From: Acidobacteriota bacterium | GTDB lineage: Bacteria > Acidobacteriota > Terriglobia > Terriglobales > Acidobacteriaceae | Length of the DNA: 16,679 nt | Direction: 5' to 3' | NCBI GenBank assembly: GCA_023441255.1 | Contig: JAEZPW010000349.1 | Location: 1 to 16,679 of the forward strand | Shown: piece after piece, positions 1 through 6,064 of the stretch | Layout: each line of letters starts with the position of its first letter | Position numbering within the stretch: the first letter of the stretch is position 1 | Notes under the pieces: model-generated | What the model was told of the DNA's origin: nothing | What the model saw: the letters and a program-made list of their open reading frames with translations, nothing else | The model's database searches: none | Made by a program: the position numbers and the translations under genes

Positions 1-54
1 CAGTTCACGGGCGGAAATCGCATCCTGGAACTGGGGCTGAAGCTGATCTTCTAA
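1..54 (+). CDS. C-terminus of an outer-membrane beta-barrel protein (partial)
   Basis: The first 17 codons are open and end at a TAA stop at 52-54. The peptide ends LELGLKLIF: alternating hydrophobic residues with a terminal phenylalanine, the usual BAM-recognised last strand of an outer-membrane barrel. In Acidobacteriota this ending is typical of large TonB-dependent/Oar-like receptors with an N-terminal carboxypeptidase-regulatory-like domain, but only the last strand is visible, so the exact family is inference. A strong intrinsic terminator follows within 30 bases, showing that this is the end of its transcription unit and that it is independent of the aldehyde dehydrogenase gene downstream. 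Confidence 0.6.
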   Translation, partial: QFTGGNRILELGLKLIF

Positions 55-80
55 ACCTGCCTGCGCACAAGCATTAGGCG

Positions 81-109
81 ACGGGGGCCGAAAGGCCCCC
101 GTGGTTTTT
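81..109 (+). terminator. Rho-independent terminator after the barrel gene
   Basis: A perfect 9-bp GC-rich stem, ACGGGGGCC (81-89) with GGCCCCCGT (94-102), closes a GAAA tetraloop and is followed by GGTTTTTG. The placement 26 bases after the upstream stop codon fits termination of that gene. Confidence 0.88.
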
Positions 110-240
110 GCGCGCCGTGGTCTCGGAGTTTTCCTTCCGCTGAGCTAGCCCTGGCGCGTAGCGGCGTTGTGCCGGTTCGGGCGCGCACCTCAGGAATCGT
201 GTTAACATTTTTGCCCGCTGCTCATGAGGATGGCAGCTGA

Positions 241-260
241 CCCGCGCTCGCGGGCTTTTT
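241..260 (+). terminator. Terminator-like hairpin in the aldehyde dehydrogenase leader
   Basis: CCCGC (241-245) and GCGGG (250-254) form a short 5-bp stem with a GCTC loop, followed directly by CTTTTT. It lies about 100 bases before the aldehyde dehydrogenase start. It could be a second terminator for readthrough from upstream, or an attenuator if the promoter lies before it. I could not identify a convincing promoter between 110 and 240, so its role is open. Confidence 0.45.
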
Positions 261-320
261 AAGTACTGAATAGTTTTGCGGCGGATGTGTGTCCGCCGTC
301 ACGACTCCACCTTGCCTTCC

Positions 321-344
321 GCAGGCGTTTTGCCGCCTGCTTTT
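321..344 (+). promoter_or_regulatory. Hairpin with T4 tract just before the aldehyde dehydrogenase ribosome site
   Basis: GCAGGCG (321-327) pairs perfectly with CGCCTGC (334-340) around a 6-base loop, followed by TTTT (341-344). The GGGGTG at 345-350, six bases before the ATG at 357, is the only plausible ribosome binding site, so this hairpin sits against it. It may be a leader attenuator or a translation-modulating structure. The remainder of the 55-356 gap holds the two other hairpins listed and nothing else I can recognise. Confidence 0.4.
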
Positions 345-356
345 GGGGTGCGAACT

Positions 357-1862
357 ATGTCTACTGCAGCAACCGTGAAGCCGGATGCCCGAGTTGCCGG
401 CTTTGTTTCAGTCCCTCGCAAGATGCTCATCAATGGAAATTGGGTCGACTCCGCGTCAGGCAAGACGTTCCCGACTTACGATCCCGCATCGGGAGAAGTG
501 CTGGCGCAGATCGCCGAAGGCGGTTGGGAAGATATCAACCGTGCTGTGGCTGCAGCGCGAAAGGCGTTCGATACGGGGCCGTGGCGCAAGATGACACCGT
601 CGCAGCGCGGCCGCCTGTTGTGGAAGCTGGCCGACCTGATCGAAGAGAATCTTGAGGAATTCGCGCAGATCGAGAGCCTGGACAATGGCAAGCCGCTGGC
701 CGTTGCGCGCGTCGCCGACGTTCCGCTGGCAATCGACCTGTTCCGCTACATGGCGGGATGGGCGACGAAGATCGAGGGCAACACTATCCCGATATCGGTT
801 CCTTATGCGCCGGGCGCGCGTTTTCTCGCGTATACGCTGCGCGAACCCGTCGGCGTGGTAGGACAGATCATTCCGTGGAACTTCCCGCTGCTGATGGCCG
901 CATGGAAGCTGGGTCCGGCGCTTGCCACGGGCTGCACCGTGGTGCTGAAGCCGGCCGAGCAGACGCCACTTTCCGCTCTGCGGCTCGGCGAATTGATCGT
1001 GGAAGCCGGATTCCCCGAAGGCGTCGTAAACGTCGTTCCCGGCTACGGCGAGACCGCCGGCGCGGCTCTGGCACAGCACGACGATGTAGACAAGATCGCG
1101 TTCACCGGGTCCACCGAAGTGGGCAAACTGATCGTGCAGGCAGCCGCGGGGAATCTGAAAAAGGTGTCGCTCGAACTCGGGGGCAAGTCGCCGAATATCG
1201 TGCTGGACGATGCCGACCTGGATACGGCGATACAGGGCGCGGCGAGCGCCATCTTCTTTAACCACGGCCAGTGCTGCTGCGCGGGCTCGCGCCTGTATGT
1301 CCACAAGAAGATTTTCGACAAGGTGGTGGACGGCGTGGCGAGCGAGGCCAAGAAGATAAAGGTGGGTCCGGGGTTCGCGAAGGACACGCAGATGGGTCCG
1401 CTGGTTTCGCAGGAACAACTGGAGCGCGTGATGGGCTACCTGGATGCCGGCAAGCAGGAAGGCGCGCAGGCGGTATGCGGTGGAACGCGCTACGGCGACA
1501 AGGGATATTTCGTGGAGCCGACCGTGCTGGTGAACACCACCGAAAATATGAAGGTGGTGAAGGAAGAGATATTCGGGCCGGTGGTGACGGCGATGCCGTT
1601 CACCGAACCGGAAGAACTCATGCCACGAGCCAATGACAGCGTGTACGGGCTGGCGGCGGCGGTGTGGTCGAAGGACATCGCGCGGGCGAACACGATTGCG
1701 GCGGAGCTTCGCGCCGGAACAGTGTGGATCAACTGCTACAACATCTTCGACGCCGCGATGCCCTTCGGCGGATACAAGCAGTCGGGCTGGGGTCGCGAGA
1801 TGGGTCACGACGTACTGGAGATGTACACGGAGACGAAGGCAGTCTGCACGCGACTGGCGTAG
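357..1862 (+). CDS. NAD(P)+-dependent aldehyde dehydrogenase
   Basis: A 501-residue member of the aldehyde dehydrogenase superfamily (ALDH1/2-like, about 500 residues is normal), oxidising an aldehyde to its carboxylate in the cytosol. Visible landmarks are PWNFP with the oxyanion-hole Asn175, the cofactor loop FTGSTEVGK, the general base Glu273 in LELGGKSPN, the nucleophile Cys307 (middle of CCC in GQCCCAGSR) and EEIFGPV near residue 400. The Glu-Cys spacing of 34 matches human ALDH2 (268 and 302). An in-frame start exists at 276, but those 27 extra residues are translated from the leader hairpin and have no family counterpart. The ATG at 357 has GGGGTG six bases upstream and gives the normal N-terminus. 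It appears to be transcribed alone. The substrate cannot be told from sequence or neighbours; betaine-aldehyde or phenylacetaldehyde dehydrogenase are equally possible. Confidence 0.95.
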   Translation: MSTAATVKPDARVAGFVSVPRKMLINGNWVDSASGKTFPTYDPASGEVLAQIAEGGWEDINRAVAAARKAFDTGPWRKMTPSQRGRLLWKLADLIEENLEEFAQIESLDNGKPLAVARVADVPLAIDLFRYMAGWATKIEGNTIPISVPYAPGARFLAYTLREPVGVVGQIIPWNFPLLMAAWKLGPALATGCTVVLKPAEQTPLSALRLGELIVEAGFPEGVVNVVPGYGETAGAALAQHDDVDKIAFTGSTEVGKLIVQAAAGNLKKVSLELGGKSPNIVLDDADLDTAIQGAASAIFFNHGQCCCAGSRLYVHKKIFDKVVDGVASEAKKIKVGPGFAKDTQMGPLVSQEQLERVMGYLDAGKQEGAQAVCGGTRYGDKGYFVEPTVLVNTTENMKVVKEEIFGPVVTAMPFTEPEELMPRANDSVYGLAAAVWSKDIARANTIAAELRAGTVWINCYNIFDAAMPFGGYKQSGWGREMGHDVLEMYTETKAVCTRLA

Positions 1863-1874
1863 AAAGGCAAAAGC

Positions 1875-1900
1875 TTAACCACGGATTTACACGGATCGGA
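1875..1900. repeat. Short direct repeat in intergenic DNA (CACGGATTTA type)
   Basis: CACGGATTTA is followed immediately by CACGGATCGG, two 10-base units sharing CACGGAT, just after the aldehyde dehydrogenase stop. Similar 'accacggatttacacggat' tracts recur between genes in many acidobacterial and other soil-bacterial genomes (recollection, not searched). No gene or terminator was recognised here. Confidence 0.45.
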
Positions 1901-1984
1901 ATGGATTGAAACGCTTACGACGAGTTGTGGTTCCCAGCGCGGGGAATCTCTACTACTGCAACGAATGTGGCGCGGGTAGGGGTT

Positions 1985-2118
1985 CCTCGCTTCGCTCTGA
2001 ATGACAAAACCGTCACAACGTCGCAGGCTCTCGCTGGGAGTGACAAGCCGCTGAACAGTCAGAGCTCTCGCTCGGAATGACAAGCGGTCAAAGTGTCACA
2101 CCCTCGCAGAAGTGACTG
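1985..2118. repeat. Degenerate tandem repeat, consensus CTCTCGCTCGGAATGACAA
   Basis: Four diverged copies of an approximately 19-base unit end with TGACAA or TGACTG near 2007, 2046, 2083 and 2118: CCTCGCTTCGCTCTGAATGACAA-like, CTCTCGCTGGGAGTGACAA, CTCTCGCTCGGAATGACAA and CCCTCGCAGAAGTGACTGG. Spacing is 34-39 bases and not constant. The patch fills most of the 330-base gap between the aldehyde dehydrogenase and prmC. The rest of the gap holds the CACGGAT repeat and the prmC promoter candidate. Confidence 0.6.
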
Positions 2119-2178
2119 GCTTGCGGGCTGCTAGATACGTTCTTGCCCGTGAAAATCCGTGTTTGTTTTTGCGCCCGC

Positions 2179-2184
2179 TATACT
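2179..2184 (+). promoter_or_regulatory. Candidate -10 box for prmC (near-leaderless start)
   Basis: TATACT lies 8 bases before the prmC ATG at 2193, so a transcript starting about 7 bases after the box would begin at or just before the ATG. No -35 hexamer is seen at normal spacing, and there is no purine-rich ribosome site between the box and the ATG (the sequence is GTTGGGCG). Confidence 0.4.
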
Positions 2185-2192
2185 GTTGGGCG

Positions 2193-3041
2193 ATGCGACT
2201 GCGGGAAGTGTTGAATGCGGCGATGCGGCGGCTGGAAGACAACGACGTCGGGTCGCCGCGGATGAACGCCGAAGTGCTGCTGATGTTCACGCTGGGCGTG
2301 GACCGCGCCCACTTATATGCGCATCCGGAGCAGGAGCTTGGCGCGGATGAGTTGCGTCGTTACGACGAGGCTCTCGAGCAGCGTTCGCGGGGTGTGCCGT
2401 CGCAGTACATCGTTGGGCACCAGGAGTTCTGGGGACTGGACCTGATCGTGACTCCGGCGGTGCTCATCCCAAGGCCGGAGACGGAACACCTGGTTGAGGC
2501 CGTTGTGGACCTGGTGAAGACGGACCGGCGCGAACTACCGCGCATTGTCGATGTGGGGACGGGTTCGGGGTCCATCGCGCTGGCGCTGGCCCACGAATTG
2601 CCGAACTCCGAGGTGCAGGCGGTGGATATTTCGCCGGACGCGTTGGAAGTTGCGAGAGCGAATGCGGCGAGGCTGCAGCTTTCGGAGCGCGTGCAATTCA
2701 AGCAATCGGATCTGCTGGAGGCGTTCGATGCGCGGCCGCAATTCGATTTTGTGGTTTCGAACCCGCCGTACGTGGGCGAGGGCGAAGAAGACAGGGTGCA
2801 GCGCGAGGTGAAGAAGTTCGAGCCGCGCATCGCCGTCTTCGCTGGGCATGAAGGACTCGACACTATCCGGCGGCTGATTCCGCAGGCACGCGAGCGGCTG
2901 AAGCCGCGGGGCTGGCTGTTGATGGAGATCGGCTTCACACAGGAACGCGCCGTGCTCGCGCTGCTGGACGGCTGGTGCGAGGTGCACTCGATACCCGACC
3001 TGCAGGGAATACCGCGTGTGATCGCGGCGCGCTTGCCGTAA
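2193..3041 (+). CDS. prmC: Peptide chain release factor N5-glutamine methyltransferase
   Basis: PrmC (HemK) uses S-adenosylmethionine to methylate the Gln of the GGQ motif in release factors RF1 and RF2, which is needed for efficient translation termination. The 282-residue product is close to the E. coli length of 277. Residues 1-80 form the helical N-terminal domain that binds release factors. The Rossmann methyltransferase core follows, with PRPETE at 93-98, the SAM-binding motif I DVGTGSG at 120-126, and the diagnostic NPPY at 190-193 that holds the substrate glutamine. An ATG at 2112 would add 27 residues translated from repeat DNA; the start at 2193 (MRLREVL) matches the family N-terminus and sits behind a TATACT box. 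No partner prfA is adjacent in the window. The gene is convergent with the minus-strand operon downstream. Confidence 0.95.
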   Translation: MRLREVLNAAMRRLEDNDVGSPRMNAEVLLMFTLGVDRAHLYAHPEQELGADELRRYDEALEQRSRGVPSQYIVGHQEFWGLDLIVTPAVLIPRPETEHLVEAVVDLVKTDRRELPRIVDVGTGSGSIALALAHELPNSEVQAVDISPDALEVARANAARLQLSERVQFKQSDLLEAFDARPQFDFVVSNPPYVGEGEEDRVQREVKKFEPRIAVFAGHEGLDTIRRLIPQARERLKPRGWLLMEIGFTQERAVLALLDGWCEVHSIPDLQGIPRVIAARLP

Positions 3042-3064
3042 GACGCGTTGACGACGCAGCGATA

Positions 3065-3190
3065 GTGCGCCCTGAAGGGCTTACCCCAGCGGCTAAAGCC
3101 GCATTGATCGGCCTGTGCTTAGCGGCACGCCTGAAGGCGTGCCCTTTCAAAGAATGCCTTTTTCCGCAGCCTGAAGGTCGTACCCTTCCC
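3065..3190. repeat. Cluster of small palindromic intergenic elements (CCTGAAGG core)
   Basis: Three diverged copies of an element with core CCTGAAGG sit at 3071-3078, 3130-3137 and 3170-3177, each followed by a TxCCC(T) tract. The middle copy is a perfect hairpin, GGCACGCC (3124-3131), loop TGAA, GGCGTGCC (3136-3143), then CTTTC. Between the first two is a second palindrome, GCGGCTAAAGCCGC (3089-3102). The hairpins lie between convergent prmC and the minus-strand operon, where they could end transcription in both directions, but T tracts are short. Elements of this appearance are, from memory, interspersed in acidobacterial genomes. Confidence 0.65.
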
Positions 3191-3256
3191 AACAAGAGTG
3201 CCCTTCCCGACAACCCGAACGAATGTGCCCTTCCTAACTAGTGCTCTTCCTACAAA
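3139..3256. repeat. Degenerate 16-base repeats, consensus GTGCCCTTCCNAACAA
   Basis: Five copies are visible: 3139-3154, 3180-3195, 3198-3213, 3225-3240 and 3241-3256; the last two are directly adjacent. The first two overlap the ends of the CCTGAAGG elements, which suggests the array grew from the tail of that element. Positions 3257-3381 hold the GGGTCGGAGACCC element and otherwise nothing recognised. Confidence 0.6.
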
Positions 3257-3270
3257 CGTATGTCAGTAAT

Positions 3271-3300
3271 CTGCGCTGGGTCGGAGACCCGGCGCTACAC
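3271..3300. repeat. Palindromic element GGGTCGGAGACCC plus CCCGGCGCTACAC, copy 1
   Basis: GGGTCGGAGACCC (3278-3290) is an imperfect palindrome overlapping CCCGGCGCTACAC (3288-3300). The latter 13 bases recur exactly as the reverse complement at 3933-3945, so the element has an inverted second copy on the other side of the small secreted-protein gene. Confidence 0.6.
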
Positions 3301-3381
3301 AAGCGCAAGTCGGCGGTTCGTATTCTTGGCTGAGCCGTGAACGCGGAGGCAGAAATGGTCGGCCAGCATTCTCGCGGGCAG

Positions 3382-3909
3382 TTAAAAGTTTGGCACCGCC
3401 TGCAATTTGCGCACCTGCCAGTGGTCGGCTGCCGGAGTCATCAGGACGAGGTAGTTGATGGTGGCGTCTTCGGTGTGCACGACTTTGTCGCCGTCGAGAA
3501 CGTCGATGGTGACCTGGGCGGTGTCGCGGAGTTGGAGCGCGGAGCCTTCCTGCGAGTAGAAGATGGCGTCAAGCTTGTGGCCACGGTCGGTGTAACGTGT
3601 GCGGATGTTCGCGGCCTGCTGGTCCTTGATGGCGCGCGTCAGTTCGTCCTGCGCGTAGCCGGTGAACATGCCGGCGAGCAGGTCGGGACGGTTCTGCTGG
3701 CGGGCGGCGGACATGGCTTGCCAGGCCTTCGCGTAATCGCGGGCGATGGCCTGCGCAGTGGTTTCCTCGATCTCACGCGGGCCCGCAGCGGTGGTTGTGA
3801 GCTGGATCTTCGTGTTGCTCGCCGCATAGGACGAGAAAGAAGACATCCAGAGGGCGAGGGCTGTCAGTGCGGCAAGAAGCAGGATGAAGCGAAGTTTGAT
3901 CGGGTGCAT
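3382..3909 (-). CDS. Small secreted or membrane-anchored protein with IMS/NTF2-like tail
   Basis: A 175-residue protein when started at the ATG at 3909. Residues 5-24 are a hydrophobic signal sequence, with possible cleavage near SYA-A (28-30). The remaining roughly 145 residues are predicted to be periplasmic, with a helical start (50-105: ARDYAKAWQAM) and a beta-rich end (110-175: AIFYSQEGSALQLRDTA, HWQVRKLQ). That pattern resembles the ARC6 IMS/DUF4101 and wider NTF2-like folds; this is weak pattern matching and no function can be assigned. It is the last gene of the minus-strand operon. An in-frame ATG at 4014 overlaps the upstream stop as ATGA and has GAGG six bases before it; it would add 35 residues read through a repeat element. 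I prefer 3909 because it gives a normal signal peptide, but the site before it is poor. Confidence 0.7.
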   Translation of the reverse strand: MHPIKLRFILLLAALTALALWMSSFSSYAASNTKIQLTTTAAGPREIEETTAQAIARDYAKAWQAMSAARQQNRPDLLAGMFTGYAQDELTRAIKDQQAANIRTRYTDRGHKLDAIFYSQEGSALQLRDTAQVTIDVLDGDKVVHTEDATINYLVLMTPAADHWQVRKLQAVPNF

Positions 3910-3932
3910 GAGTTTCTGTCGCAATTTTGCTG

Positions 3933-3981
3933 GTGTAGCGCCGGGCCCCTCCCCGGGCGAGGACGGGTCCGAGACCCGTCC
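3933..3981. repeat. Palindromic element, inverted copy 2, with 9-bp hairpin
   Basis: GTGTAGCGCCGGG (3933-3945) is the exact reverse complement of 3288-3300. It is followed by a perfect 9-bp inverted repeat, GGACGGGTC (3961-3969) and GACCCGTCC (3973-3981), with a 3-base loop. No T tract follows on either strand, so it is a repeat element and not a standard terminator. It fills the 101-base space between the last two genes of the minus-strand operon. Confidence 0.65.
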
Positions 3982-4010
3982 CCACACTAGTTGTGGTAAC
4001 TCATGGGAGT

Positions 4011-4973
4011 TCATTGTGCGCCTCGCCAGCGGATCTCGTTGCCCATGACTACGCCAGCGGCGACGGAGATGGTGGCATCGTCAGCAGCGGGCAGTTCGGC
4101 CTTGGCAATGCCGCGCTTCACGCGAGCGTCGATGGTGCTCTTGCCGTTGCGATCCACCTGGGTGAAGGTGACGATGGTTCCGTCAGGAACGGCGTTGCCG
4201 TTGCAATCCCGTACGGGATCGGTCTGAACGAGGATTCCGTTCTTGTTCCGCTCGGCACGCATGCGCAGGTTGCAGGGGTCCGCCGCCACCTGCTGCACGA
4301 CACGGCGAACGTTCACGTCACCGGTGGAGGCGACGAATTGCGCAGCACCTTCCTTGCGTCCGGAATCCACGCGGACCGAGGCGATGCCGTCTTTGGACGT
4401 AGTGGTGCGCGTGAGCGGAGCGGTGTTCGGCACGGCCAGTTCAAACTTCACTGGCGTGGGCGTGGTGACGAAGTTGTCGTACTTGTCCAGCACAACGGTT
4501 GTGCCACTGATGACCTGTGGACGCGCTGCGGGAACGCGGGACGGCTGTGCCAAAAAAGCGATGTTGCTGGGTGGGGCGGCGGTGACGAAAAAATCGGACG
4601 CGCTGTTTTCGCTGCCGCTTTTGAGGACGGCTGTATAGCGTCCCGCATCGCGGAGTTCGTCACCCTTGATGGTGAAAGGGCTGCCGAGTTGAAGCTGGTG
4701 GCGTGCTGTGCTTCCCGGGCCCACGAGGATGAGCGTGGCGTCGCCGCTGCCGGAAGTCGTGATGGTGACGTCGGTGCCGGCGGTGACCTGTTTGGGGAGG
4801 TTGAGGTCGGCCGCCAAGGCGGCGCCGGTGAACGTTATCAGCGATGCGAGAATCAGTGCTGGTCGTATCACCCACATCTGCCAACTGCGGCAGATATGGG
4901 GCACCATCGCGGAAAACGTTTTTGCTAGCGTGCGAACTGTTCGGCGCTGCGGACGAAATGCATAGGTCATCAT
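4011..4973 (-). CDS. Secreted Ig-like (invasin/Big_1-like) domain protein
   Basis: A 320-residue protein predicted to be exported: a hydrophobic segment at 36-53 ends in AALA, with cleavage likely near residue 54. The mature part is rich in beta strands and shows three Ig-like stretches: about 56-130 (LNLPKQVTAGTDVTIT, then DAGRYTAVL), 135-225 (VVLDKYDNFVTTPTPVKFEL, typical of Big_1/invasin domains) and 233-318 (DCNGNAVPDGTIVTFTQVD). Cys234 and Cys257 could form a disulfide. The ATG at 4973 overlaps the upstream stop as ATGATGA, suggesting translational coupling, but leaves a 32-residue n-region before the signal; ATG at 4877 (MWVIRPAL) is the alternative and has no clear ribosome site. A surface-adhesive or structural role is inferred from the fold only. 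Confidence 0.75.
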   Translation of the reverse strand: MMTYAFRPQRRTVRTLAKTFSAMVPHICRSWQMWVIRPALILASLITFTGAALAADLNLPKQVTAGTDVTITTSGSGDATLILVGPGSTARHQLQLGSPFTIKGDELRDAGRYTAVLKSGSENSASDFFVTAAPPSNIAFLAQPSRVPAARPQVISGTTVVLDKYDNFVTTPTPVKFELAVPNTAPLTRTTTSKDGIASVRVDSGRKEGAAQFVASTGDVNVRRVVQQVAADPCNLRMRAERNKNGILVQTDPVRDCNGNAVPDGTIVTFTQVDRNGKSTIDARVKRGIAKAELPAADDATISVAAGVVMGNEIRWRGAQ

Positions 4974-6064
4974 TGTCCCGGACGCTCCACGCTGTAGCTG
5001 TTGACGGTGACGCGGTAAGTCTGCACTTTGGGCGCGATGTCGTCGCGAACGGGCACCTGGAACGGCTGCGGTGTGGTGGGCAGCAGTGCGTGGTCAACAT
5101 AGCCGTCGTTGACCCAGATGACCTTGCCGGAGTTGTCGTAATAGGTGGCGAGGACGTGCGGGATGTTGATGGTCTGGCCGCCCTGGTTGATCAGTTCTCC
5201 GCGCAGAACCTTCCGTCCGGAACTGTCGTTGTCGATGCGCTGGTGGAGCACGCCGATGGTGGGATCGGCCGAGGCGGCAACCAGCATCGAGTTCGGCTGC
5301 ATGCGCACGCTCTTTACTTCCTTGATTGGAATGCCGGCGAAGTCTATACGGAATGGCGAGACTTCTTTTGGCAGCAGCGTGTGAGACATCTTGTCGAAGC
5401 TGGTTTCTTCGCCGAGCACGTTGTTGTCCTTGCCAATGAGCGTGGCGTTCACGGTGACGAAGCCGGGCACGGTATCTTCGTTCACGATTTCGCCAAGGAT
5501 GATGGTGTTGCCGTCTTTCTCCACGGCGTTCATGGAGGTGATGCGTACCTTGGGGGCGTCGACGTTCTGCGCGCCCCAGTCGTCCTTGGCGCCGCGGGTC
5601 ACAATGTCCCAGCGCAGGTAGTTCACGGGGATGACCTGCGGCGGGACTTTGGGCTGCTTGTCGACGGGCCAGACCACCTTCCAGTCGGAGCCTTCGCGCA
5701 CGACTTTCAAATCGCGCTGGTCATGCAGCGATCCCACGGCGCTGGAGTAAGTCAGCGCCGTTCGGACGAGAGCTTCATTGGCGTTCTGGTGCAATACGCT
5801 GGTGTCGGTCGATTGCAGACTGGAATAGGTGCGCAGGCTGCCGTTGCGGCCGGCGAGGTCTTCGCGAAAATCATCGAGCTTGATGTCGGAGGTGTTGGCG
5901 ACGAAACGGAATGCCCCCTGCCAGTCGCCGCCCTTTACATGATCGAACAAGGCCTGGACCGCGCCTTGCGGCGAGTTACCAGTTGCTCCGCCGGTGCGAA
6001 TGGTTCCGGCTGCGACGAAGGCTACGGTGAGGATGACGACAATGATGGGCAATGCGCGTTTCAT
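4970..6064 (-). CDS. Membrane-anchored protein with NTF2-like and two FxLYD-like domains
   Basis: A 364-residue protein with one N-terminal membrane segment (residues 4-21, after MKR), probably an uncleaved anchor with the rest in the periplasm. Residues 31-135 (SPQGAVQALFDHVKGGDWQGAFRFV, then DWKVVW) look like an NTF2/DUF4878-type domain. Residues about 185-255 (IILGEIVNEDTVPGFVTVNATLIGKDNNVLGE) and 285-345 (LRGELINQGGQTINIPHVLATYYDNSGKVI) look like two FxLYD-type beta-sandwich domains. The ATG at 6064 shares one base with the stop of the preceding gene (TGATG) and has a clean GGAGG seven bases upstream. The next gene overlaps its stop by four bases. No enzymatic motif is visible; a scaffold or accessory role with the upstream membrane protein is inference. 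Confidence 0.75.
   Translation of the reverse strand: MKRALPIIVVILTVAFVAAGTIRTGGATGNSPQGAVQALFDHVKGGDWQGAFRFVANTSDIKLDDFREDLAGRNGSLRTYSSLQSTDTSVLHQNANEALVRTALTYSSAVGSLHDQRDLKVVREGSDWKVVWPVDKQPKVPPQVIPVNYLRWDIVTRGAKDDWGAQNVDAPKVRITSMNAVEKDGNTIILGEIVNEDTVPGFVTVNATLIGKDNNVLGEETSFDKMSHTLLPKEVSPFRIDFAGIPIKEVKSVRMQPNSMLVAASADPTIGVLHQRIDNDSSGRKVLRGELINQGGQTINIPHVLATYYDNSGKVIWVNDGYVDHALLPTTPQPFQVPVRDDIAPKVQTYRVTVNSYSVERPGQ

Noticed and set aside
276..356. 27-codon upstream extension of the aldehyde dehydrogenase
   Set aside because: It is the translation of a leader hairpin and is not part of the family; ATG at 357 has a usable ribosome site.
456..1808. 450-codon minus-strand frame opposite the aldehyde dehydrogenase
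   Set aside because: The translation is His/Arg-rich with no domain, exactly overlapping a well-supported gene; it is an antisense shadow.
1985..3256. CRISPR array in either repeat patch
   Set aside because: Units are short (16-19 bases), diverged and unevenly spaced, with no uniform spacers and no cas genes in the window.
3961..3981. 9-bp hairpin as a terminator within the minus-strand operon
   Set aside because: No T tract follows on either strand, and the sequence belongs to a repeat element found again at 3271-3300.
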